Shown here: in pieces, positions 13,141 through 23,473 of the stretch
How positions within the stretch are numbered: position 1 is the first letter of the stretch
How the letters are laid out: each line of letters begins with the position of its first letter
NCBI GenBank assembly: GCA_019137255.1
Contig: WPDH01000170.1
Span: 1-64,000, forward strand
Reading direction: 5' to 3'
Source of the DNA: Corinectria fuckeliana
Lineage: Eukaryota; Ascomycota; Sordariomycetes; Hypocreales; Nectriaceae
Length of the DNA stretch: 64,000 bases
Position numbers and translations under genes: made by a program
The notes under the pieces: generated by a model
The model's input: the letters and a program-made list of their open reading frames with translations, nothing else
Told to the model about the DNA's origin: nothing
The model's database searches: none

Positions 13141-13182
13141 TGCGCGGGATACGGGTGCGCGCGGGATGCCGGGTCCCCACCC
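13141..13182 (-). repeat. Right terminal inverted repeat of the DNA transposon
   Basis: Exact reverse complement of 1937-1978, followed by TA (13183-13184). Inside it the sequence becomes RIP-degraded within a few tens of bases. Confidence 0.95.
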
Positions 13183-13184
13183 TA

Positions 13185-13682
13185 ATTAGGTAGTCTACGT
13201 CTAATTAACCAACGACTCACCTGCCCGGTCACCTTGTCTATCACCCACCCACCCACTTGCCGTTGTCAACTCGCGGCCGCTACCGAGCTTATCGATAAAC
13301 TCTCTAACTACTGACATGCCCGCCCGTGCACCTGCACCACGGGCCCGCCATGCTCCCACCCGCCACCACCACCACCACCACTCACCTACCCAGTACTGGT
13401 TGGTCACCCACCTCCCTCTCACCTTGTTTGCCTCTCTCTCTCTCCCCCTCGCTTTCTCTCCTCCCCCGTTGTTCCTTTACCTGTACCTGTTCGCGTCGTC
13501 CTTTGCCCTCTGCTTCCCACACCTCACAGCACTCCCGTGGACCTGGCGGACCCCCGTGTATTCGCAGGAAGGGTCAAGCGGGGCAGCGGAGCCGCGACGA
13601 CTTGCCAGCAGCAGCAACAGCAACAGCACCCACCACCACAACAGCTGAAGCCGTACTTAATAGCAAGTGAGCGGGTGAGCGG
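13185..13682. other. Intergenic and upstream region of the CRT10-type gene
   Basis: Return to normal composition after the transposon. Contains a CAC-rich run near 13360-13385 and pyrimidine-rich CT tracts (13430-13470) like those in fungal promoters and 5' leaders. Open stretches here are low-complexity and not supported as genes. Confidence 0.6.
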
Positions 13683-16540
13683 GTGGTCAACTCAACATTA
13701 CGCAACGTAACGCAGCGCGAGTGCAACCGCAACGTCAGCTTTTACAATCATCATCCGCCCTCGCCGTCTCCGACTCTATCCTCATTCCACTCTACTGCTG
13801 CCTCTCCCGCAGTTCCCTCGTCCGCCACCGGCCCATTTGATTCGTCCTCTCGCAACCATCTCACTCTTCCCGTGGATGGTCAACACCTTCCACCCGTCTC
13901 CCCGAATGCGCATGTGCAACTCCACGGCGAGGTTCCCCTCGGCCCATCCCCGTCGCTGATGGAAAGCCAACCGTCCGCGTCGATGGTGTCCCGGAACTTC
14001 CAGCCCATCTCCATTGGGAAATGCCACGCTCAATCTTCTACAGATCGCGTGAGTTGCCTCCGCTGATGGATCCTCCCCTGTGCTCTGCTGACAGGCCGAT
14101 TCTTCTGCGTATGAACAGTTCGGCGATGGAGCGAAGGCTGCCGTCCGGGACCGCGAAAGGGCCTCGTTGGGAATGCATCCTCAAAGCGCTGAGATGCCCT
14201 TTACTTGGCCCGGCCTCGACTCGGAAGGGGAGCAGGAACCCAGTCCATCCATCTATAAGCTCATTCCCAGCATGCAGAAGTTCCGCAACAATCTGACGGC
14301 ACTCTCCCAGGTGTACAATGTGTGACCCCCCTGAATCTCAACCGACCGATTTGCGGTACCCCTCCGGTTGTTCCAACACTGACGTCGTTCTTAGCTATAC
14401 TTTGTCGCATACCAAGGCCGAATCTTCGTCTACAGACCCCGCACCGTCGTAGCGCAGACGATCCCTCGCCGACCTGACCTGCAACTTGCCCCCAAGCCTA
14501 GCGTTGTCGCCCGCTCAATCGGCGGATTCCTCGATATCCGACGACCCCACCTCGTCAACAACATCGTCACTGGGCTTTTGGGGAGGGATGAGATTATTGT
14601 GGCGTGCTACGACGATGGCGATGTGGTGGCTTACTACGTGAAAGAGCTGGCTGAGCGAGTGTCCGACCGCCGCGGCGCAAAGCCTGGCGCACTGCCGCAA
14701 GGACTGCCGAGACTGTTTTTCCATGAGAATGTTGGCATTTCTGCATGGGGCCTAGCAGTACATCAGAAGTCGCGTCTTATCGCCGTCAGCTCAAACCGGC
14801 ATGAAGTCACCGTCTTCGCCTTTGGCCTTGCTTTGGAAGGTTCCATAGCAGAAAATCCCTTGGCCGAGGTTCTCCGTGACAAGCCAGATGCCAACGTCCT
14901 CCAAAGGGTGCGGAATTGGAGAATAGTGGTTTTACTGGGTGCTGAGGCCGACAACGTCCCCAACGTTTGCTTCGTTGATGATGACGATGGCTACGCAGAC
15001 AAGGTCTGTGCCATTGACATCAAGGGGGCTATTTGGCTAGCAGCCATCTGGAAGTCTCTCCAGCCGCCAATATACATGCCTTCGCTCTGCCATCCGCATC
15101 TTAAAAGCGAAGAATTCTACCCAGCTCCTTCTAGGTGAGCACAGGAGTCGCAATCATGCTCGCCCTACTTCCAGCTGACCAACATTTGTCTTTAGAGGAT
15201 GGGGCGTTCTTGCAATCCCGGAGACCAGTTTCATGCAAGTCAAGACCACGGAGGAGCTATTTGGGATACCTGGCGCCCGGTTGGAAATGGTTTCCGAATC
15301 GCCGGCTCGGGGGGGCCACACCCTAGTCAACGTTGGACACATACTGAACGACATCCCTGGCAACCCTTGTCGCTTGCCGTCGGCAGCATTCGCAACCATT
15401 GTTCCAATTCAAGTTCCGCCGTTGATCTTCCCGGGCCAACCCGTAGAAGTGCAGGAAGTTGCTCTGCTGGAGGATTTGAGCGACGCAAGCGACGGCGGAC
15501 TTGGTGATACAGAAGCCGATAGCGACGGCGGGGAGGATGAAATAGAAGAAGATCAGGAGGAAGACGCTTGGGACGAAGCGGAGGTTGCGAATGGCACCCT
15601 CGGTGACGCACCGAACAACGGTGGGCTGCTGGATGTCAACCCTACGGGCCCTTGGGTTTTTCAAGCAGCGATGGGGGAGCTTAACGAAGCGCTTGGGGCG
15701 CTAGATGAGGCATATCATCAGTTCCAGCAAGGAATTGCAGGATTGCACGTGGCAGATCCTCCATTCGCTACACCCGAAAACGCAGGCAACGACAAGTCAT
15801 CGGATGAACAGGCCGAAGTACTCCGCGACGGGCCGTGCGACTCATATCCCACACCGCTTGACATGACCTACTTCCCACACAACGGACTTGTCTATAAGAC
15901 ACCAAGGGACAAGGCTCGCCTCCTGGCATTCCTAGAGCGCCCATATGAATATAATGACAACCCACGACCGGATGAGCAGAATTTGACAAAGTACGGAAAC
16001 AAACTTCACATACTGCGAACATACGAGAAGGATATCGAGATGCGAGGGTTCTATCGGTCCAAGACGACGGGCATTAAGGAGTCCGGAGTTTTGTGCCCGG
16101 ATGCGCTCAAATTTGGGCATTTTCGCGACCCCGGCCTGCGACACCATTTTCATGCGACAAGCCGTCTCAACATGATTTTCCATGCCCCGGAGCTGGCTCT
16201 TGTAGTAGTTGGGTCGCCGACAGGACGGGTCGTGCTGTTGACACTGACCCGAAGAGCGGTACCGACTGTCCGGCCGGAGGCGGTATATGAATACGGGTAT
16301 CGCGTGGAATGGGTCCTGCCGACTCGGGCGGACGAGGAAGCGTACCGCAAGGTCCTCCGGCCACTACACGGCATGGCCCTGGGCCCGATTTCGCTGGGTG
16401 ACGGTGACATTGACGTTCACGGAGTGGGCAAAAGCTCGGCGCTGCCACGGAGATATCGGCTGATGTTGCACTATCGCAACCACGATATTCTCTCGTACGA
16501 AATCGCACGTGAGGAGACGGGAAAACTATGCATATTCTAA
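13683..16540 (+). CDS. CRT10: CRT10-type WD40-like regulator of ribonucleotide reductase genes
   Basis: Spliced from four exons: 13683-14048, 14095-14310, 14395-15134 and 15196-16540 (888 aa). All introns are GT..AG with matching phases. The protein has the CRT10 pattern: a GRDE..ACYDDGDVVAYY block, HENVGISAWGLAVH, an acidic stretch in exon 4 (about 15520-15570), a FHATSRLNMIFHAPELALVVVG-like block (16140-16210), GRVVLLTLTR and a C-terminal RYRLMLHYRNHDILSYEI. In yeast, Crt10 represses RNR2/RNR3 and is reported as a substrate receptor of the Rtt101-Mms1 ubiquitin ligase; a similar nuclear role is inferred here. The start is uncertain: the first about 90 residues are Ser/Pro-rich, and an in-frame ATG at 13959 is an alternative. 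Confidence 0.88.
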
Positions 16541-17503
16541 GAGATGGATGAATTGGGCGCTCTGTGGATAAGTGTTTATTCGGTTATAGCGGCTTTGTTG
16601 TGTGATTGAGAGCGTTGTCCCCTTTTTTCTGGACGGAAGAATCTGTTTTGTTCATCGATACCCACTGCTTTTGAGACAGTACCGATGCAGTGGCGGAGTT
16701 CGGGGCCGTATAGGCGATTTCCCCTGGCTGGAGGGGGTGTTGCTTCGCAACCCCCCGGCTGGCTTCGATGTAAGGCATTACACACATACATATTGACATT
16801 GATGAATCGCCAAGCTTGATAGCAGAGCATTGACTATGACTGTTACTGTATCGAAATGGCCATGGGAACGTAAGCCCACAAGTCTGGCATAAGCCAATTG
16901 AATGACATGCCGATGACGGCCGGTACCGGATCTGTAGCGGAAGGATCTGTAGTAGCGGGCATTGCCAAAGGACTGGCGGCACGAAGCACGTTGGAAGGTC
17001 AATTAGACGGCGGACGATGTGCATTCGCGTGGAGATGCCCCGCGAACGGATGCGCGGGTTGGCGGGGTAGACTAAGAATGGATACGTACTCCGTAAGTAG
17101 ATGGGTAATGGGGATTCCCCTCCGCAAAGGGACAGTGGGTTCTTGAATAAGGGGCAACGGCGAAGAAAACATGGTCCGATACCGCGGTGCGCGGTTCTAC
17201 CAAAGAAAGGGATGCGGCGGAGCCGGTTGAGGATGAGAAAACGGGGAGCGGACGGGGCACGGAGATCCGATCGGGGCGCTCGGGGAGGAGTGGTGACAAG
17301 TATGAATTAGGTATTCGAGTGTGGATACGTATCTCGGGGTGCCGGGTCGGCGGGAAAGGTCCACCGAGTCCGGGGGTGAGGGCTTCTAGAAAGGTGAATG
17401 GAGAGTGGGATGAGTAATAGGCATTATCTGCAGGGCAGCATGACATGTTGGAATTTGTGTTGGCAGACTGGGGACGTGATGTGATTGGCTGGGTGGGTTC
17501 GCA

Positions 17504-17509
17504 GATAAG
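17504..17509 (+). promoter_or_regulatory. GATAAG motif (possible GATA-factor site)
   Basis: Core of the fungal AreA/NIT2 binding site in the intergenic region upstream of the transporter, but 3.7 kb from its ATG. Single hexamers are common by chance, so functional status is unknown. Confidence 0.2.
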
Positions 17510-19438
17510 GTGGAAAACCTTGACGTTTTAGCATGGCATCGACCCGCACGCCAAGGGATGGAGGCTCAAGTGGCTTTGGAGGCTTGGTACGGACTATCTA
17601 CGGAGTAAAATCTGTCGCTGTCGATAGAAGGAGGAGGAGGATGACAAAGACTGGGTTGACACGAAGAACTAAGAACTACTCTGAGCCTAAATCCAGACAA
17701 ACCCAAATCGAAAGCCCCAATCGTCATTGCTAGGAGGCAACGGCGGAAAAAGCACCAAGCTTGGAGATAGAGAGAGAGATAGAGACAGACAGACAGAGAT
17801 GCATATTGTGCAGCCAGGCCTTGCATGGCTACTATGTATAAAAGAGATGTGATCAACACACCACTCACGGACTTGAGGCTAACATAGAGGATAATATTGT
17901 ACATACATGGGGGCCACGAAGCAGCACTTGTGCTATCCAGCACCTAACCCAAAGCGATGTGTTTGAGTCAAAGGACGGGCAGCGATTGGCCACAGCCAGA
18001 TTCTGGGTTATCTGTGTATTACTGGGCCAAGCTGGGTGGTCAGAGAGACTCGGGTGTTAGCAATTGGCAAAAATAATGATTTAACCACCTTTTGTGTCAC
18101 CAAAATGGGTCGCACCCGCCACCCTCCCCCACAAGACCAAGAGGATCCATCAACGGGGGTGGTGGGAAGAATTGGAGGGGGGGAGCGGACCGGGGGAAGC
18201 GGACCGGGGAGACCAAGCAGGGGCTCTATTTTGGAACCTGAGATGCACCGTCTTCGAGCGTCGGGAAGCTTCTTATCGAGGTCGAGTCGCGTGAGAAAGG
18301 TACGGGAGGCAACTAGTTAGAGTGCGACGAGGGTGGCGTGAGACTTGACTTTGAGCTGGAAAAACAAAGATGTAGGTCTACGTAGTCCACCTATTATCTG
18401 GAGAGAGGCGATGAAAGCGAGCCATAGCCAAGAGCGGAAATATGGGTTGGTGGCGTGCCTATATCCACGTCTAAAGTGAGCTAGTGTGTATCTGATCACT
18501 GATTTGGGTGTGTTTCGACAGGATTGACCAATCACAGCTCTCAGATCTCTGATTCCTTATCTTGGGAACGATGAAGTATGTAACGGAATGCTTACACTTT
18601 TCCCTTCCGCCTTACATACTGTACCACATCTGCATCGACATCTCACATGACACGTGCAAGGCAAACTATCTTGTGCACCACTTTGTGAGAGACGGTTACT
18701 ACGAGGGAGCGAGGTGGATCTGCGAGGTCGTCCGTCACTGTTGCCCCTGCTATGTAATACTGTCTGGTTGACGGAAATCCGGGGATGGTTTCTTCCATGG
18801 TACCTGCCCCGAAGCTATCAAGATGGAGGGCCCCGAAGGCATCTGTTTCTCCTGGCGCATTGGAGTTGCGGGGGATACTCAGACAAAGGCTTTGGAATCG
18901 CATCTCCTTTTCGCCTCGTGGGCAGCAACACACACCCAACTCGTTACTTAGATACATACTCCGCCGTCCACGCGTAGATAGAGACGCGAGTTGCGCTCGC
19001 TCACCTCGGAGAGAGCCGGACGGTGGCCCCGGGTTTAAGGGCTGGGGTTAGAGCTGCAGCTGAGCTGGAGCTGATGGTTCAGGCCCCGGAGATGGACGAC
19101 CAGCCGCCAGTCAGCCCCAAGGCGGGGAGGGGGACCGTGGACGATAGCCGATGACGAAAGGCGCAGACTAGGTACCTTGGGTAGTAAGTAGGTTGAGGCA
19201 GCTTTACAGTGGACAATGTATAACGTAACGTACATAATGGCAGTCTGCTTGGCTGATGATGGCACTCTCTGTTCACCTTCCCAACCGTCCACCGTACAAC
19301 ATAGCCCATGCATTACCACGGCTGAGGTGCGTATCGTCGCGTATCTTGCAGCTGAAAACCGTCCCTCGGCCAAGACTAATGCAAAAGACAAGACAAGGCA
19401 GTTTCATCAATATCAAATCTCGGCTGGCTATCAACATT

Positions 19439-19451
19439 GATAAGTTTTATC
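19439..19451. promoter_or_regulatory. Paired GATAAG / TTATC motifs
   Basis: GATAAG at 19439-19444 and an inverted TTATC at 19447-19451 lie within 13 bp. Nitrogen-regulated fungal promoters often carry two GATA sites close together, and ammonium transporter genes are known targets of AreA/NIT2. It lies about 1.7 kb upstream of the transporter ATG. Confidence 0.35.
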
Positions 19452-19983
19452 GAATCTATGAGTCTTTCGATCTATCATCGGCTTCCCCATCTCTATCCCC
19501 CCCTCCCCCCCTCTCTTTTCCTTTCTGCACGTTGCACCATAGACTACCTTAAGCCTCGGGACACCCCACGTCCGAGGGACCCAACCAAGGGGGACGAGGA
19601 TGGGGTGGGAAATTGACATCACACGTCAACGGCGCCCCCGGGATAGAACCAACTTATTAGTCCCTGAAGAACTCAATCGCTCGTTCGTTCATTTATGTAA
19701 TATTCCCAGCGAACCGCCATGCAGGTGCTTCCTATACCCCCGTTTTCGGTAACGCACGCAAATGGGGAGACGGAGACTATGGGGACGGACAGCAGAAACC
19801 CCAGCTTGACGAGTATTTCTTTCTCTCGGGTCCGTTTCCCCTTTGATACCAGCTGCATGTAGTCGTGAAAAGGTTGTCTTACGAATACCCGTCTCGGATA
19901 CGCCACCAGTTTGAGGCTTGCGGGAGCTGAAGACGGCAGTGACGCATACATAATCTAGTAGTTAATGCTACTGTAAAACGGTG

Positions 19984-19989
19984 CTTATC
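19984..19989 (-). promoter_or_regulatory. CTTATC motif (GATAAG on the minus strand)
   Basis: Possible GATA-factor site about 1.2 kb upstream of the ammonium transporter start; supported only by its match and position. Confidence 0.25.
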
Positions 19990-20351
19990 TGATGACGAAA
20001 AAAAGGATCTGATCTGATGAGGCTCGTGCTCCCCGCGAAGCTGATGTACATATGGCCAAATCGAAACATTCGACAAACCCCAAGAAATCTCCGGTTATTC
20101 TGCTGTGGTCTGGGTTCCTCTCCGTCTCTCTCCCCAGGATGGACAGGAAGGTAGAAGGGGAGGGCGTCCATCGATCCGGCCCTAAGACAAAAGGGAAAGA
20201 AGGAAGCTAAGTTCGATCGAGGACGACGTGGGAAGTCGCGGGTGGAGTGGAGTGGGAGTGGAGTGAAATAGAGAGAGGCGGGATAGGGTGTGCATAGTCG
20301 GCCCCTGCCAAAACCGGTCGCGCCTTCCCAATGCCTGGCCTGGCGACTTGT

Positions 20352-20386
20352 GGGATGGAGAGGGATGGAGAGGGATGGAGAGGGAG
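20352..20386 (+). repeat. Short tandem repeat (GGGATGGAGA, about 3.5 copies)
   Basis: Three near-perfect 10-bp units followed by a degenerate purine-rich continuation to about 20405, in the upstream region of the ammonium transporter. Confidence 0.8.
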
Positions 20387-21171
20387 GACAGGGACGGAGA
20401 GGGGTGGCGCTATCTCTATCGCCCAGCTGGCCAGGTACGTACCGGTAAACTATGTGTCCATCTGGTTACGGTATGCATGCTTTCTTTCCCACTACACACA
20501 TACAAACTACACACAGAGCACAGAGGTTCGCGTATCGCTCCAATGTGCGTACACGACACAATCTATTGTCTATCTATCCACCATCGCTTCCATCACTGGC
20601 GTATTTCGGGTTTCTTCTTCTTGTTCTTCGCATGGATTATGGGGCGCTATGCTCACTGCTCTGCACCCTGCACGGACTCCATCTCTATGTATCGCGACGG
20701 AACGAAGCGCTATCGCTCAATGCCCGATGCCCCATTGCCCTCAGGGTTCTACACCCACGCCGTGGCTTGCTTGCTTGCTTATTCCCAGGCTTGTTTTGTC
20801 CACAGGCTTCGGACCATGGCCGGACTCCTCTCTCGCAGTCTCACTTCTCTTATTATATACCTTAGATGTCTCCCCGTCTCCCTCGCTTCTTCCGCTTCCA
20901 ATCTCGGTATCCCATTTTTTTCCGCCCTCGACTCGAACAAGACCCATTCCGTTCTACTTGTTCCCGACTCTCCCTGACTCTGTGACGCTTCTTCTATTTC
21001 ATTTTACTCTCTACTTGGGGAACGCAGTCAATCAACAACCTACCTGGTCTCCTTTGCCGAACCCCCAGATCCTGGGCACACCTCTCGAGGGCCCTCTCCC
21101 GCTTCGACGCATCGTGACGTCCTGTCCTATACCCCGAGTCGAGATACACAGCCATTCGACCGACGCCCACC

Positions 21172-22896
21172 ATGTCTTACAGTACAGTCGGCGCCCCGGC
21201 CGTCTTCAACGGCACCGACGACCTCGGCGGTGATGCCAGTATGTCCACACTCTTCATTCCCATGATGCAACAATGAGGGACGAGGAAAAGAGAAAAAAGA
21301 ATGACGAGAAGAGGGAGGAAAACAAAGTAAACAGGGGACTAATTCGCGTCACTCTCGTCTAGCTACCACCAACCTCAACCAATGGTACCAATCTGGTGAC
21401 CAGGCTTTTATCCTCGTCAGCTCCTGTCTCGTCCTCATCATGGTCCCCGGCATCGCCTTCCTCTACTCCGGACTCGCTCGAAGAAAGTCGGCCCTCTCCA
21501 TGCTCTGGGTTGTCATGATGTCTTTCAGCGTCATCGTCTTCCAGTGGTACTTCTGGGGCTACTCGCTAGCCTTCAGCGCCACCTCGGGCAACTCTTATAT
21601 CGGCGACATGCGCCACTTCGGCCTCCAGAAGGTCTTGGGCACCCCGTCGGCCGGCTCCCCGCTCGTCCCGGCCCTCCTCTACTCCTTCTACCAGATGATG
21701 TTCTGTGCCGTCACCGGCGCCCTCACCGTCGGCGCCGTGGCCGAGCGTGGCCGCGTCATTCCCAGCATGGTCTTTGTCTTCTTCTGGGCTACCCTCGTCT
21801 ACTGCCCCCTCGCCTACTGGGTCTGGAACGCCAACGGCTGGTGCTTCAAGAACGGCGTCTTCGACTACGCTGGTGGCGTTCCCGTCGAGATCGGCTCTGG
21901 AATGTCTGCTCTCGCCTACTCGTGGGTTCTCGGCCGACGTAACGAGAAGATGATGATGAACTTCCGCCCCCACAACATCTCCCTCATCACCCTCGGCACC
22001 ATTCTCCTCTGGTTTGGATGGCTGGGATTCAACGGCGGCTCTGCCTTCGGCGCCAACCTCCGTGCCGCCATGGCCTGCTGGAACTCTTGCCTCACTGCCA
22101 TGTTCGCCGCCATGACCTGGTGCCTTCTCGATTTCCGTCTTGCCCGCAAGTGGTCCATGGTCGGCTGGTGCTCCGGTACCATCTCCGGTCTCGTTGCTGC
22201 TACTCCTGCCTCCGGTTTCATTGACCCCTGGGCATCCATCATCCTCGGTGTTGTCGCTGGTGTCGCCTGCAATTTTGCCACCAAGGGTACGTCTACCATT
22301 CTCCGCCGCGGTTCTATAGACAAAAACAAAACTAATTTCTTTCTTCCTCTCTAGTCAAGTTCCTCATCAAGATTGACGACTCCCTCGATGTCTTTGCTGA
22401 GCACGGCGTCGGCGGCATGGTCGGCCTCATCTTTAACGCTTTCTTCGCCTCCGGCAAGGTCATCGGCCTCGACGGCGTCAACACGGGCGCCACGGGCGGC
22501 TTTCTCGACGGCAACTACGTCGTCCTCGGCTGGCAGATCGCCGCCATCGTGTCCGCCTCCGCCTACGCCTTCGTCATGTCCGCCATCATCGCCAAGATCA
22601 TCGACCTCATCCCTGGTCTGAAGCTTCGCGCCTCCGAGGAGGCCGAGCTCCTCGGCATGGACGACGACCAGCACGGCGAGTTCTCCTACGACTACGTCGA
22701 GGTCCGCCGCGACTTCCTGGCCTGGAGCCCCCACCGCGACGAGCCCGCCGAGGATGGCGATGTCCTCGAGCCCACCCACGGCATCCAAGAGCACCAGTCT
22801 ATGATGCACTCTCCCAGCTTCTCCGACGATGCCGGTGTCAACAAGGCTCCTTCAATCGAGAAGATCCCCGAGAGCACCAACGAAAAAAGCGATTAG
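21172..22896 (+). CDS. Ammonium transporter, AMT/MEP family (Mep1/Mep3 type)
   Basis: Three exons: 21172-21238, 21363-22286 and 22355-22896 (510 aa). Plasma-membrane ammonium uptake protein. The N-terminal NQWYQSGDQAFIL, GIAFLYSGLARRKSAL in the next helix, FGWLGFNGGSAFGAN and FIDPWASIILG are family hallmarks, and about 11 membrane helices are expected. The second twin-His is present in FAEHGVGGMVG, but the first is replaced by Glu in GGVPVEIGSG. That replacement is characteristic of fungal Mep1/Mep3 transporters rather than Mep2-type ones. The cytosolic tail (after YDYVEVRRDF) is hydrophilic, Ser/Glu/Pro-rich and a possible phosphorylation target. Expression under nitrogen limitation through GATA factors is inferred from family knowledge and upstream sites. 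Confidence 0.95.
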
Positions 22897-23473
22897 ATGT
22901 TGTCGGATTGTTTTGTTTTCAAATCGGTCGTTGGGGCAAGCCGGCAAGGGCGTTATGGGTTGAAGTTTTCTAATTTTGTTTTTGGGTTGCCCTTGTACAA
23001 TTGTAATACCCGCATGGTAGATGTACCTGACTTTGTAAAAAAGCGACATGCAAGTCAATTAGGACGTATATATAGCGTTCTTGTAGTTCGGTACTTTAGA
23101 TAGCCGTGGAATCAGAATGCCCATATTTCATACTTGTGGTCTCTAGAGATGAAAACACCTATTCTAATATGCATATGTGCGAATTTAAAGCGCCATTGCA
23201 ACATCTCGATTTACCGTACACCGAATTATATCTAACATGCGCCAAAACGAGCAATGACTGCGGTTGGCAAGACGATGGATATCTAACGCGTCCAAGATCT
23301 ATCATTCTGCAGCAACACACACTTGTAACAACTATTCTAGGCTGGTGATGTGTGGCTATCTAGGGCTATCCAAGGCTAATATTTCCAGGGTAGTTGTAAA
23401 GTATAATGGCGAACATGGCCAACTCACTCACCAGCGACCCGTCTAAATATCTTACATCTCATACACGTGCACC
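22897..23473. other. Intergenic between convergent genes
   Basis: 3' regions of the ammonium transporter (+) and the acid phosphatase (-). AT-richer than the genes, with no supported frame. Confidence 0.7.

Larger units (their letters stand above)
1937..13182. mobile_element. Fot1/Pot2-like (Tc1/mariner, pogo-type) DNA transposon split by a Gypsy element
   Basis: The ends are 42-bp inverted repeats, identical base for base (1937-1978 and 13141-13182). Each is flanked outward by TA (1935-1936 and 13183-13184), the target duplication of Tc1/mariner elements. Removing the nested LTR element (3224-12618 plus one copy of its duplication) leaves about 1.85 kb, matching the Fot1/Pot2 family (about 1.9 kb, inverted repeats of about 43 bp). 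Each inverted repeat holds two direct copies of a 9-mer (ATCCCGCGC), reminiscent of the direct repeats within Pot2 ends. The interior is RIP-saturated and no transposase motif could be read, so the family is inferred from ends, target site and size. Confidence 0.8.
16541..21171. other. 4.6-kb gene-free stretch upstream of the ammonium transporter
   Basis: Only short frames of unrecognised, low-complexity content occur, on both strands. The last 0.9 kb is pyrimidine-rich and probably promoter and 5' leader of the transporter. Several GATAAG/CTTATC sites are present. A long-intron gene or a non-coding RNA cannot be excluded. Confidence 0.6.

Noticed and set aside
13316..13670. Overlapping His/Pro/Ser-rich frames before the CRT10-type gene
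   Set aside because: Low-complexity translation of CAC and CT tracts; three frames open at once.
20331..21233. 300-codon plus-strand frame upstream of the ammonium transporter
   Set aside because: Overlaps the transporter start and reads pyrimidine-rich leader; no recognisable protein and several frames open together.
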